Below are positions 29,640-37,443 of a stretch of 64,000 nt of DNA, in pieces. Where the stretch lies: NCBI GenBank assembly GCA_027682205.1, contig JAQDAD010000001.1, positions 996,332-1,060,331 on the forward strand, written 5' to 3'. Made by a program: the position numbers and the translations under genes. How positions within the stretch are numbered: position 1 is the stretch's first letter; each line of letters opens with the position of its first letter. The DNA is from Streptococcaceae bacterium AF54-32pH5A. GTDB lineage: Bacteria; Bacillota; Bacilli; Lactobacillales; Streptococcaceae. The notes under the pieces are model-generated. The model saw nothing but the letters and a program-made list of their open reading frames with translations, was not told where the DNA came from and ran no database searches.

Positions 29640-31304
29640 CTATTCCACACTGAAAAGATATGGATACACAGGTTGTTGACCTTGGTGAATCTCAACTTCA
29701 ACATCTTCGAATTCTTCTGCGATTTCTTGGGCGATTTGGTTGGCCAATTCTTCGCTTCCGTCTTCGCCGACATAGAAAGTCACGATTTCACTATCTTCGT
29801 CCAACATGTGTTTCAAAGTTTCAGTCAGAGTTTGGTGCATGTCAGGATTTGATACGAGGATCTTACCATCTACCATACCAAGATTGTCATTTTCATGGAT
29901 TTCCAAGCCATCGATAGTCGTGTCACGAACGGCTGTTGTTACACTACCGCTGATCACATCAGCAAGAGCTGCAGTCATACGTTCTTTGTTTTCTTCGATG
30001 GATTTACTTGGATCAAAAGCAAGGAGACTAGTCAAGCCTTGAGGAAGGGTACGAGCTTCTACCACTACTGCTGGTTGTTCCAATACCTCTGCTGCAGATT
30101 GAGCTGCCATGAAGATATTTTTGTTGTTTGGCAAGAAGATGATGTTGCGAGCATTGACTTGCTCAACAGCCTTGATAAAGTCTTCTGTCGAAGGATTCAT
30201 GGTTTGTCCACCTTCGATGACATAATCCACACCTTGGGCACGGAAGATATCTGCCAAGCCTTGACCTGCTACTACTGCGATAAGGGCATATTCCTTTTCT
30301 TCAGCTGGCTTGCTGACTTGAGCCTCTTTTTCTACTTGTGCTTCGTGTTGGTTGCGCATGTTGTCTACTTTAACCTTAACCAAGCTACCATATTTAAGGC
30401 CTTCTTGCATAACAAGACCCGGATCTTCGGTATGGACGTGAACTTTGACGATTTCATCATCGTTGACAACAAGGAGAGAATCGCCTAGCTCATTCAAGTA
30501 GTTGCGGAACTCATCATAATCAAAATCTTTGGCATAAGTTGGACCTTGTTTAAGGGCAACCATAATCTCAGTACAGTAACCAAAAGTGATATCTTCTGTT
30601 GCGACATGTCCAGCAACTGACTTGTGGTGCTCTGCATTGATCATTTCACCCATATTCGCCGGAGTAGCGACAAAGTCCTCAGACGCACTGTATTCACCAG
30701 TAAGGGCTGAAAGGAAACCTTCGTAGATGAAGACCAATCCTTGACCACCTGAGTCCACGACACCAACCTCTTTCAAGACTGGGAGCATATCAGGAGTCTT
30801 AGCCAAAGCTCTCTTAGCACCCTCCAAGGCCGCACGCATGACCTCAACGGCATCATCTGTTTGCTCAGCTTTTTTCTTGGCACCGATAGCCGCTCCACGA
30901 GAAACTGTCAAAATAGTTCCTTCGACTGGTTTCATAACTGCCTTGTAGGCTACTTCGACACCAGATTGGAAAGCAAGGGCCAAATCTTGACCTGTTAATT
31001 CATCTTTTTCCTTGATAGCTTGAGAAAAGCCACGGAAAAGTTGAGACGTGATAACTCCTGAGTTTCCACGAGCACCCATCAAGAGCCCCTTAGCAAGAAT
31101 GCCCGCTACTTCTCCGACTGTAGAAGCTGGCTTATCTGCTACTTCTTTGGCACCATTTTCGATGGTCATTCCCATGTTTGTCCCAGTATCTCCATCTGGA
31201 ACTGGAAAGACGTTTAATGAATTGACATATTCTGCTTGCTTATTCAAACGAGTTGATGCAGCCTGCACCATCTCTTGAAATAAGCTGGTAGTAATTTTTG
31301 ACAC
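29640..31304 (-). CDS. fakA: Fatty acid kinase catalytic subunit (DAK2 domain)
   Basis: Phosphorylates fatty acids held by FakB proteins, feeding exogenous or released acyl chains into phospholipid synthesis. The 554-residue protein begins with a DAK2/Dak-phosphatase domain in which NVFPVPDGDTGTNMG (about 31-45) carries the metal- and ATP-binding aspartates, then GARGNSGVI and DSGGQGLV; the C-terminal half binds FakB. It starts with GTG behind AGGAGAA, two bases past the Asp23 gene, a pairing conserved in Firmicutes. Confidence 0.93.
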   Translation of the reverse strand: MSKITTSLFQEMVQAASTRLNKQAEYVNSLNVFPVPDGDTGTNMGMTIENGAKEVADKPASTVGEVAGILAKGLLMGARGNSGVITSQLFRGFSQAIKEKDELTGQDLALAFQSGVEVAYKAVMKPVEGTILTVSRGAAIGAKKKAEQTDDAVEVMRAALEGAKRALAKTPDMLPVLKEVGVVDSGGQGLVFIYEGFLSALTGEYSASEDFVATPANMGEMINAEHHKSVAGHVATEDITFGYCTEIMVALKQGPTYAKDFDYDEFRNYLNELGDSLLVVNDDEIVKVHVHTEDPGLVMQEGLKYGSLVKVKVDNMRNQHEAQVEKEAQVSKPAEEKEYALIAVVAGQGLADIFRAQGVDYVIEGGQTMNPSTEDFIKAVEQVNARNIIFLPNNKNIFMAAQSAAEVLEQPAVVVEARTLPQGLTSLLAFDPSKSIEENKERMTAALADVISGSVTTAVRDTTIDGLEIHENDNLGMVDGKILVSNPDMHQTLTETLKHMLDEDSEIVTFYVGEDGSEELANQIAQEIAEEFEDVEVEIHQGQQPVYPYLFSVE

Positions 31305-31306
31305 GA

Positions 31307-31672
31307 TTATTCTCCTACAACTTTGATATTTTGAATGTAGACATTCACAGTCTGAGCAGTGATTCCTAGTTGGTTTTCCAAACTAAAACGAACACGCTCT
31401 TGGATGTTTTTTGAGACTTCACTAATCTTTGTTCCGTAGCTCAAGACGGTATAAACATCAACTGCAATGCTACCATCTTCGGCTGCTTTTACGACAACAC
31501 CTTTTGCATAATTTTCCTTACCAAGAAGGGCTTGAAAATTATCTTTGAGGGCATTTTTACTAGCCATACCGACCACACCAAAAATCTCAGTTGCTGCACC
31601 ACCTACAACGGTTGCAATCACTTCATCTGTCAGTTCGATTTGACCATCCTTTGTATTAATTTTTACAGTCAT
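31307..31672 (-). CDS. Asp23/Gls24-family envelope stress protein
   Basis: A 121-residue Asp23-domain protein, with the family block IATVVGGAATEIFGVVGM and a C-terminal VNVYIQNIKVV. Family members are abundant cytosolic proteins associated with the membrane and with alkaline or envelope stress. It is translated just before fakA. The linkage is so widespread that a shared role in lipid homeostasis is reasonable but not demonstrated. Confidence 0.9.
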   Translation of the reverse strand: MTVKINTKDGQIELTDEVIATVVGGAATEIFGVVGMASKNALKDNFQALLGKENYAKGVVVKAAEDGSIAVDVYTVLSYGTKISEVSKNIQERVRFSLENQLGITAQTVNVYIQNIKVVGE

Positions 31673-31792
31673 TTTTTTTACCTCAACTAGTTGATACTCT
31701 ATTTTATCATATTTCAGCCCAAGTGTAAAAGCAGAATGCTGTATCGGCGGATATTTACTCTAGTTTTCAAATGGTTTCATCTATAGAGCAAA

Positions 31793-31816
31793 AGAAAAAG
31801 ACCTAGGAGGTCTTTT
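31793..31816 (-). terminator. Terminator of rpmB
   Basis: Minus-strand AAAAGACCT, short loop, AGGTCTTTTTC. Confidence 0.75.
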
Positions 31817-31824
31817 CATTTTTA

Positions 31825-32013
31825 TTAAACGCGTTCAACTTTACCTGATTTCAAAGCACGAGCTGAAGCCCAAACTTTTTTAGGTTTACCATCGATAAGA
31901 ACAGTAACTTTTTGAAGGTTTGGTTTTACGGCACGTTTTGTTTGGTTCATTGCGTGTGAACGGTTGTTTCCAGATACAGTCTTACGACCTGTAAAGTAAC
32001 ATACTTTAGCCAT
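31825..32013 (-). CDS. rpmB: 50S ribosomal protein L28
   Basis: The 62-residue basic protein starts [20 protein letters not shown] and has the L28 core [11 protein letters not shown]. It is a single-gene unit with a TTGATA-17-TAACAT promoter upstream (about 32066-32094) and its own terminator, divergent in function from the Asp23/fakA operon that follows. Confidence 0.97.
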   Translation of the reverse strand: MAKVCYFTGRKTVSGNNRSHAMNQTKRAVKPNLQKVTVLIDGKPKKVWASARALKSGKVERV

Positions 32014-32118
32014 TGTGTTTTCCTCCTATTAGATCTAATATAGCGGATGTGCTAGCACCACATACCGTACTATGTTATCACACTTTCTTGAATTTATCAA
32101 GAGAATTAAAAGATTTTT

Positions 32119-32793
32119 TTATTTGACGTAGACAACGCCAAGTTTACCAAAGGCCACTTCCCCACGGATAATCAAGGTTTTGCTGGTTGGGGCTACAGGA
32201 GCGTCCGCCTTGGCTGCACCAAAGGATGTTTCTACTTTCAAGTCTACACGCCAGTGTTGCGGAACATAGACAGTTGCATTACCAAAAGCCACTTCGATAT
32301 TCAGAGTGGCAAAATCACCTAACATCTCTGCATTGTCATAGTAGATTTTTGCGTCTCCAAAAGCGACTTCCACTTGGTCATCTACAAGATCTTGATCTTG
32401 TTTATAAAAGGTTCCACTACCAAAAGCGACTTCCTTATCCGTGATGACTGTTCGTTCACCGTTGTACCACCATTTTTTGCCATACCAAAACTTACTTGAG
32501 TGAGTGAGATAGCCGACACCTAGCACTGCTAAGATGCTAGCCCAAAACAAAGACTGGTTGGGAATAGGTAGAATAGCATAAAAGTGATTCGCAATCATAA
32601 GTGCTACTAGAGCAGTAAAAACTGCCGATGTTAGATGACGACGAAGCAAAGCCTCAACTGATTGGTAGGCAAAAAAGACGATACCAAGTAAAGGCCATAT
32701 TTTGCCATCTAAAGAAGGGATTCCAAAATTTCCTTGCAGCAAGATCCAAGCTGCCAATACTAACAAAACAATACCAAATGCTTTCTTTTTCAT
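32119..32793 (-). CDS. LiaF-like membrane protein
   Basis: A 224-residue protein with four membrane helices in residues 1-95 and a C-terminal soluble domain of repeated beta turns (VAFGDAKIYYD, VAFGNATVYVP, VAFGKLGVVYV), the toastrack-like domain shared with LiaF/YvqF cell-wall stress proteins. LiaF represses the LiaSR two-component system; here the partner is instead a LytTR regulator encoded five bases upstream. The role in envelope stress is inferred from the family. Confidence 0.82.
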   Translation of the reverse strand: MKKKAFGIVLLVLAAWILLQGNFGIPSLDGKIWPLLGIVFFAYQSVEALLRRHLTSAVFTALVALMIANHFYAILPIPNQSLFWASILAVLGVGYLTHSSKFWYGKKWWYNGERTVITDKEVAFGSGTFYKQDQDLVDDQVEVAFGDAKIYYDNAEMLGDFATLNIEVAFGNATVYVPQHWRVDLKVETSFGAAKADAPVAPTSKTLIIRGEVAFGKLGVVYVK

Positions 32794-32798
32794 GTTTT

Positions 32799-33245
32799 TT
32801 ACCTCATGTTTCTTAGATTTTCTTTTAGGAGGGATTGGTAATGCCGCGAGACATGAACCTCCTTATGCGTCTGATAAAAGGAAATGGTGCCCGTTCCTGA
32901 AAAGGACTTGTCCACTGAGTAAATCTGACGGATGTTTGCGATCGTTGACTTGGAAACTCGACTAAAATAGCGAGGCAGGATGGACTCCAACTCATAAAGT
33001 TTGAGACGTACTTCATAGGCTTCTTTCTGGTTATGAGCGTAGATCTTGCTCCCTTCTGTCTCAAAGAAGAGAATTTCCGACAAGTCTAAGTAATACTCAC
33101 CCGTCCCCTTATAAAAGATTAACCTAGGAGCCTTGCTTTCCTGCAAGAGTCGTTGCAAATCAGCTATTTCATCTGTCAGTGCTGCAGCCTTGATGATAAT
33201 CTCTGTCTCAGTTAGTTCACTATCAATCTCGATTCGTAACTTCAT
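32799..33245 (-). CDS. LytTR-family DNA-binding regulator
   Basis: A 148-residue protein whose C-terminal LytTR domain (about 50-148) shows DLSEILFFETEGSKIYAH and FSRVSKSTIANIRQIYSV. There is no receiver domain, so the N-terminal 50 residues or a membrane partner must supply the signal. It is cotranscribed with the LiaF-like gene. Regulator plus membrane inhibitor encoded together is typical of streptococcal LytTR systems in which the membrane protein holds the regulator inactive. MKLRIEID is chosen as start because of GGAGATAGG. Confidence 0.85.
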   Translation of the reverse strand: MKLRIEIDSELTETEIIIKAAALTDEIADLQRLLQESKAPRLIFYKGTGEYYLDLSEILFFETEGSKIYAHNQKEAYEVRLKLYELESILPRYFSRVSKSTIANIRQIYSVDKSFSGTGTISFYQTHKEVHVSRHYQSLLKENLRNMR

Positions 33246-33265
33246 CCTATCTCCTTTCTGCATCT

Positions 33266-33294
33266 ACTATACCAAAGGCTAGAAGACTTTACAA
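33266..33294 (-). promoter_or_regulatory. Promoter of the LytTR/LiaF-like operon
   Basis: Minus-strand TTGTAA, 17-base spacer ending TGG, TATAGT. Confidence 0.65.
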
Positions 33295-33296
33295 GG

Positions 33297-33360
33297 GCAA
33301 AAAAGCAAGTGGTCACTTTTAGCCCGTAAGTGGTTACGAGGCCAAGCCCACTTGCTTTGC
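33297..33360 (-). terminator. Original terminator of the PAP2 gene, left copy
   Basis: Minus-strand GCAAAGCAAGTGG and CCACTTGCTTTTTTGC form the stem around a 35-base loop. The right copy of the duplication (from 36805) stops inside the loop and lacks the second arm, so the complete terminator survives only on this side. Confidence 0.65.
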
Positions 33361-33536
33361 ATTTTACAAAATAAAGAAAAGAATTCCCCAGAGGAGGCCA
33401 CAGGCATAACCAACTAGAACATCCTTGGGATAATGAACCCCACCCAAAACTCGCACAAGGCCGAGAAAAGCTGACAAGACCAATAAAATCAAGCCCGCAG
33501 GCAGATTTGTATGTAAACAAGCCATGGAAATGATGG
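33323..33536. repeat. Left copy of the 214-bp PAP2 3'-end duplication
   Basis: Aligns without gaps to 36805-37018. I count about 24 differences, near 89 percent identity, mostly at silent positions. The level is that of alleles from different strains or species, not of a recent tandem copy. Confidence 0.85.
33364..33536 (-). pseudogene. PAP2 phosphatase gene remnant, C-terminal 57 codons only
   Basis: Read on the minus strand it gives the end of a PAP2 protein: TIISMACLHTNLPAGLI through LGGVHYPKDVLVGY to ILFFIL and stop. It matches the end of the full gene at 36846-37349 with a few substitutions. There is no start or catalytic PSRH on this side because the sequence switches to unrelated DNA at about 33537. 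Confidence 0.85.
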
Positions 33537-33737
33537 TTTTTGCTTTCGTTAGTTACGAAATAACACATATCAAAATCAGTTTGAGCAAAGAAACTTCTTT
33601 GCTCTTTTTATCTAAGTTTTAAAATTGAAGTAATTTAAATATAGAATTAAGTCAAAAAAAACATTTTATGATATTATAGTAAAGAACAAAAGAAATTTTG
33701 TGCAATTAATTTAGAAAAAGATAAAGAGGGATCTGAT
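33537..33737. other. Left end of the imported segment, with hairpin and surface-protein promoter
   Basis: Unrelated to PAP2 sequence and markedly AT-rich. It holds a hairpin GAGCAAAGAA / TTCTTTGCTC followed by TTTTT on the plus strand (33584-33611), probably the terminator of a gene left behind at the source. A TGA-TATTAT extended -10 at 33672-33677 and GAGGGA before the ATG at 33738 serve the surface protein. Confidence 0.65.
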
Positions 33738-36287
33738 ATGAAAAAACAAACTATTATTGTTGGGGCCGCAATCCTAGCTGCAACCACTGGAACGACTGTA
33801 TTCGCAGAGGAAGCTGAACCAACTTCTGTAGCACAACCTACTAAAGCAACTGAAGTAGCTCCAACAGCAGAAAATGCTACTCCTATTCAGAAAGCAGAAA
33901 AAGAAGTTGCGAAAACTTCAAAAGATATAACTAACGCTGAAATTTCTGCAAAAGAAACTTTCGATAAAGAAACTCAAGCTAAATCTGATTACAACAAAGC
34001 AACAGATGAAGTCAACTCTGCTCAAGATTCAGTTAATAAAACTAACGAAAAATTAAAAAATGCTGAAGCTACTTTAGCTAAAGATAAAGAACAAATTCCA
34101 AAATTAGCAAAAGAATTACAATCTAATAAAGACGACGTAACTAATACAGAAAATGAAATCTCTAACAAAGAGAATGAATTGACTCCTGCTAAAGAAAAAC
34201 AAAAAAATGAAGAAGCTAAAATTCAGCCACAAGTTGATGCTTTAAATGCAGCTACTTCTGCTAAAAACTCTGCTCAAGATAAAGTAAATTCTATCAAGAA
34301 AGATTTGAAAAACAATCAAGCAAACGAAACTGCTTTAACTAAAGATGTTCAAGGTTTAACTTCGGCTAAACAAGAAGCTGATAAAAATGTAACGAACACA
34401 AATAAAGCATTACAAGACGCCAAAAAAGCTGATAAAACTCGTGCTGATAATATTGCTTCACAAAAAACAGTGGTAGCAAAAGACCAAACAAATAAAGATA
34501 ATGCTATCAAAACTGAAGAAGCGAAAAAATCTGAAAAAGAAAAATTGGCCAACGAGTTAACTTCGGCTAAGAAATCTTTAGCAGATAATGTGGAAATTCC
34601 AGTAACAGATGCTTATATTTCTGCTCTTAAAGCTTATAAACAAAATAAAACAACTGCTAATAGTGATGCTGTAAATAAAATTGCTCAAGAAATTCTAAAA
34701 TCAAAAGAAATTCAACAAGCTATGGAATTGCTTAAAGAAAGTGATACTCGTGCTGTTGACCCTGCTAATCTTACAACAGAACAACTAAAAGAATTGAATG
34801 TCCGTATGGCTCAATTTATTGAAGATGTACGTACTAAATTTGGTACATTCTCTCCAACTATGGTTCGTGTAAGTGAAGAATCAGTTAACTTGTCAAAACT
34901 TATCGGTGAAACATATAAAAATGCTATTCGTAAAGCCAAAAACACAACTTCTCCTACTGTATGGGATGCAGCTGAAGTAGGTCATTTGAAGAGTAATGAA
35001 ACTATTGGAGCTAACTTAACAAAAGCTGGTTATAACACTACAGCTGTTCCAGTACGTATGGAAACACTTGCTTATTCACCTGAAACAAATATGACAACAA
35101 TGGGTGAATTAAAAGCAGAAATCTACAACAGTATGATTCGCTGGATGTATGATGATGAATTAAGTGATTGGGGCCATGCTCTTATCCAATCTGGTTTGGT
35201 TTGGAATTACAAGAAAACAGAATTACAAACTTTCGTGGTTCAAGACGGAAGCTATGTAATGATTGGTGCTGATGAAACAAGCTTGAAAGAACAAGATAGT
35301 AAATTAAAAACTAAAGAGTATGACATTCCAGCAACTGATTACAGCAAAACGGTTACTCGTGTAAATTCTCTTGACAAACTAATTGAAACAAACAAAGCCG
35401 AATTGGTTCAAGTTACTAAGAATGTTAAATCAACGACTGATAAGCTTGATGCTTCAACAAAAGAATTGAAACGTTTAGAAGCAATTGAAATTCAAACTCC
35501 TAAAGCACAAACTGCTTACGACAGTGCTGTTGCTAAACAAACTCAATTAGCAAACCAATTAACAGAAAAGAATAACAATCTTACTGCTGTTCAAAACAAA
35601 AGCAAAGAATTAAATATTGCTCTACCTAAAGCTGAATCTGATTTAACTAAAGCAACTGAAACTTACAACAAAGCGAAAGCTGAATATGATAAAGTAAGTG
35701 CTGATGTAGAAATTGCTAAAGCCGAAGTTAAACGAATTGAGGCTCAATTGAAAGCACTTAATGCTAAATTGACAGAAGCAAAAAATAAAGTTACTAACAC
35801 TGAAAAATCTATTGCTGAAAACAACAAAGAAATTGAAACATTAACAAATTCTATTAAAGAATTAAAAGAACAACTTAAAGGTCAAGAAACTATTCTTGAA
35901 GAAAAAGTAAAAGTTCAAAAAGAAAAAGAAGAGATCTACTCGAAGGCTAAAGGAGCTGCTGATGTAGAACGTGCTAAAATCAATGAACTTAAATCTAAAC
36001 ATGAAGCTGCGGTTACTTATTTAGAATCATTGAAATCAGAAAAAGCTCGTGAAGTACAAAAACAAAGAAAACTTGAAAAATACAATAGAATGTTCGATAA
36101 AGTATTGTACGGAACAAATACTACAGCTAATCAAAATTCTAATCACACTCTACCAACAACTAACTCTTCTAATGAATCAGTATTACCAAATACTGGTTCA
36201 GTTGAACAATCATTCATGACATATTCAGCACTTATAAGTTTAGCTACTGCAGGTTATGCTTTGGCAAGAAAGAAAAAAGAAGACTAA
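33738..36287 (+). CDS. LPXTG surface protein with SEC10/PgrA (CAP-like) domain
   Basis: The 849-residue precursor has a signal peptide (1 to about 24, TTVFAEEAE), a lysine/alanine-rich coiled coil (about 50-330), a globular domain (about 335-515), a second coiled coil (about 520-800), and a sortase signal LPNTG at 816-820 with hydrophobic stretch and RKKKED tail. The globular domain matches the SEC10/PgrA surface exclusion domain: ANLTTEQLKELN, the CAP-like GHLKSNETIGANL and DWGHALIQSG. Relatives such as enterococcal PrgA block redundant conjugation and act as adhesins. No conjugation genes are nearby, so the function here is open. Codon use is much more A/T-rich than neighbours. Confidence 0.87.
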   Translation: MKKQTIIVGAAILAATTGTTVFAEEAEPTSVAQPTKATEVAPTAENATPIQKAEKEVAKTSKDITNAEISAKETFDKETQAKSDYNKATDEVNSAQDSVNKTNEKLKNAEATLAKDKEQIPKLAKELQSNKDDVTNTENEISNKENELTPAKEKQKNEEAKIQPQVDALNAATSAKNSAQDKVNSIKKDLKNNQANETALTKDVQGLTSAKQEADKNVTNTNKALQDAKKADKTRADNIASQKTVVAKDQTNKDNAIKTEEAKKSEKEKLANELTSAKKSLADNVEIPVTDAYISALKAYKQNKTTANSDAVNKIAQEILKSKEIQQAMELLKESDTRAVDPANLTTEQLKELNVRMAQFIEDVRTKFGTFSPTMVRVSEESVNLSKLIGETYKNAIRKAKNTTSPTVWDAAEVGHLKSNETIGANLTKAGYNTTAVPVRMETLAYSPETNMTTMGELKAEIYNSMIRWMYDDELSDWGHALIQSGLVWNYKKTELQTFVVQDGSYVMIGADETSLKEQDSKLKTKEYDIPATDYSKTVTRVNSLDKLIETNKAELVQVTKNVKSTTDKLDASTKELKRLEAIEIQTPKAQTAYDSAVAKQTQLANQLTEKNNNLTAVQNKSKELNIALPKAESDLTKATETYNKAKAEYDKVSADVEIAKAEVKRIEAQLKALNAKLTEAKNKVTNTEKSIAENNKEIETLTNSIKELKEQLKGQETILEEKVKVQKEKEEIYSKAKGAADVERAKINELKSKHEAAVTYLESLKSEKAREVQKQRKLEKYNRMFDKVLYGTNTTANQNSNHTLPTTNSSNESVLPNTGSVEQSFMTYSALISLATAGYALARKKKED

Positions 36288-36373
36288 TCCATTCTGACAA
36301 TTTAAAAAAGAGAAGACAAGTTTAGCCAATGTCATTAAGTTAAGAAATTCAAATACGATTCTGTATTGAACTG

Positions 36374-36414
36374 CACCCCAAAAGTTAGACAGAAAAAATC
36401 TAACTTTTGGGGTG
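36374..36414. terminator. Perfect 16-bp hairpin resembling two fused insertion-sequence ends
   Basis: CACCCCAAAAGTTAGA, nine-base loop, TCTAACTTTTGGGGTG, then TTTTATT. The arm looks like the inverted terminal repeat of IS3-family (IS150/IS861-like) elements as I recall them. With a T run on the right it should stop transcription from the surface protein gene, and it sits between two convergent genes. The likely origin is an insertion sequence that lost its whole interior. Confidence 0.65.
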
Positions 36415-36430
36415 TTTTATTATACGACTA

Positions 36431-36804
36431 TTAGTCATGTTTACGTTTAAGACCGATTGCTCCTAGATCAGGAGTACTTCCCACCATAATCACACCTAAC
36501 ATATTTACTTCAGCACCAGTATTTGGTAATACTTTCTTAGTTGAAGTAGAGTCGGATTGTTTGGAATTTCTTTAACAGTTGCTTTGTGGTATTCTGCTTT
36601 AATGTCAGCAACTGATTTTTCATTAGTTTTTGTTACTTTTGCAATTTCTTGATTATTTTCTTCTTTTTCAGCTATTTTCTTATCAAGTGTTTCTACTTGT
36701 TTAGCTTTATCTGCATAAATTACTCCATAGTTCATTGCTAATGTTACTGCGACCACACCAAGAATGAGCCCACAAATTCCATATTGTTTGAATTTATGGC
36801 TTGC
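36431..36804 (-). pseudogene. Broken LPXTG surface protein gene
   Basis: Minus-strand frames encode a signal-peptide-like ASHKFKQYGICGLILGVV, a short coiled coil (KIAEKEENNQEIAKVTKTNE), then after a frameshift near 36555 TSTKKVLPNTGAEVNMLG with tail LKRKHD. It has a sortase motif but no start codon: the PAP2-derived sequence joins at about the first codon. Between the ends only some 80 codons of mature protein remain, so it may also have lost its middle. Parent family not recognised. Confidence 0.75.
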
Positions 36805-37018
36805 CCCGTAAGTGGTTACGAGGCCAAGCCCACTTGCTTTGCTTTTTAGAAAATAAAGAAAAGAATTCCCCAGAGAAGACCACAAGCATAACCAACTAGA
36901 ACATCCTTGGGATAATGTACGCCACCTAAAACCCGTACAAGACCGAGAAAGGCTGATAAAATCAGTAAAATCAATCCCACAGGCAGATTTGCATGGAAGC
37001 ATGCCATGGAAATAATAG
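36805..37018. repeat. Right copy of the 214-bp PAP2 3'-end duplication
   Basis: Pairs with 33323-33536. This copy is continuous with the intact PAP2 gene but is cut within the loop of the downstream terminator. Confidence 0.85.
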
Positions 37019-37349
37019 TCGCTGAAAATACGTGGCGACTAGGCATAGACTGTCCCGAACTATCCTTGTCAAGTAAGGGGGCGATGTCCCAAGTTTCGTA
37101 GGGGCGTGGGTGATTGATTTTCTTACGAAACAGGGACAAGATAACAAAGCCCGAGGCAGGGACAAGCAAATAGACCCCGACTTGCTGACCAAGTCCTAGC
37201 TGCAGGTAAGTGGTGACTAGCAAGGCCAGATAGACCATGGGCATAGCTACTGTCATCAAACGATTGAAACTGCGTAACAGAAATAAAAGGGTGGGATGGC
37301 TAGTTAGTTTGGAGCTGATGTTCCTATACCATTTTTGATAATTTTTCAT
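36846..37349 (-). CDS. PAP2-superfamily membrane phosphatase
   Basis: A 167-residue integral membrane phosphatase, with motif C1 KINHPRP near residue 80, C2 SMPSRH near 100 and C3 RVLGGVHYPKD near 140, all with catalytic residues present. Such enzymes dephosphorylate lipid phosphates such as undecaprenyl pyrophosphate or phosphatidate; substrate is not determinable. Its original 3' flank and terminator have been displaced 3.5 kb to the left by the imported segment, so the present transcript would run into the LPXTG remnant. Confidence 0.9.
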   Translation of the reverse strand: MKNYQKWYRNISSKLTSHPTLLFLLRSFNRLMTVAMPMVYLALLVTTYLQLGLGQQVGVYLLVPASGFVILSLFRKKINHPRPYETWDIAPLLDKDSSGQSMPSRHVFSATIISMACFHANLPVGLILLILSAFLGLVRVLGGVHYPKDVLVGYACGLLWGILFFIF

Positions 37350-37410
37350 TTATTCTTCTCATTCATTACTTTTTTGTCTCTATGTGAGGCGCTTGCCTTC
37401 TAGTATAGTG

Positions 37411-37441
37411 CAGAAAAAGAAGGCCGTCAAGCCTTCTTTTA
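37411..37441 (-). terminator. Terminator of the ABC exporter operon
   Basis: Minus-strand AAAAGAAGGC, six-base loop, GCCTTCTTTTTC, starting three bases after the stop codon. Confidence 0.8.
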
Positions 37442-37443
37442 GT

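Larger units (their letters stand above)
36288..36845. other. Region between surface protein and PAP2 genes
   Basis: No intact gene. It holds an insertion-sequence-like hairpin (36374-36414), a broken LPXTG gene on the minus strand (36431-36804) and the first part of the right PAP2 duplication copy. Confidence 0.8.

Noticed and set aside
33242-33568. 108-codon minus-strand frame over the left PAP2 copy
   Set aside because: Out-of-frame reading of the PAP2 remnant and terminator; the in-frame reading gives the true C-terminal residues.
33537-36804. Integrative conjugative element around the surface exclusion protein
   Set aside because: No integrase, relaxase, conjugation or attachment repeats are present; the brackets are PAP2 gene fragments.
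36505-37002. 165-codon minus-strand frame spanning PAP2 and the LPXTG remnant
   Set aside because: It is a chance fusion across the recombination junction: the first 67 codons are PAP2 read out of frame.
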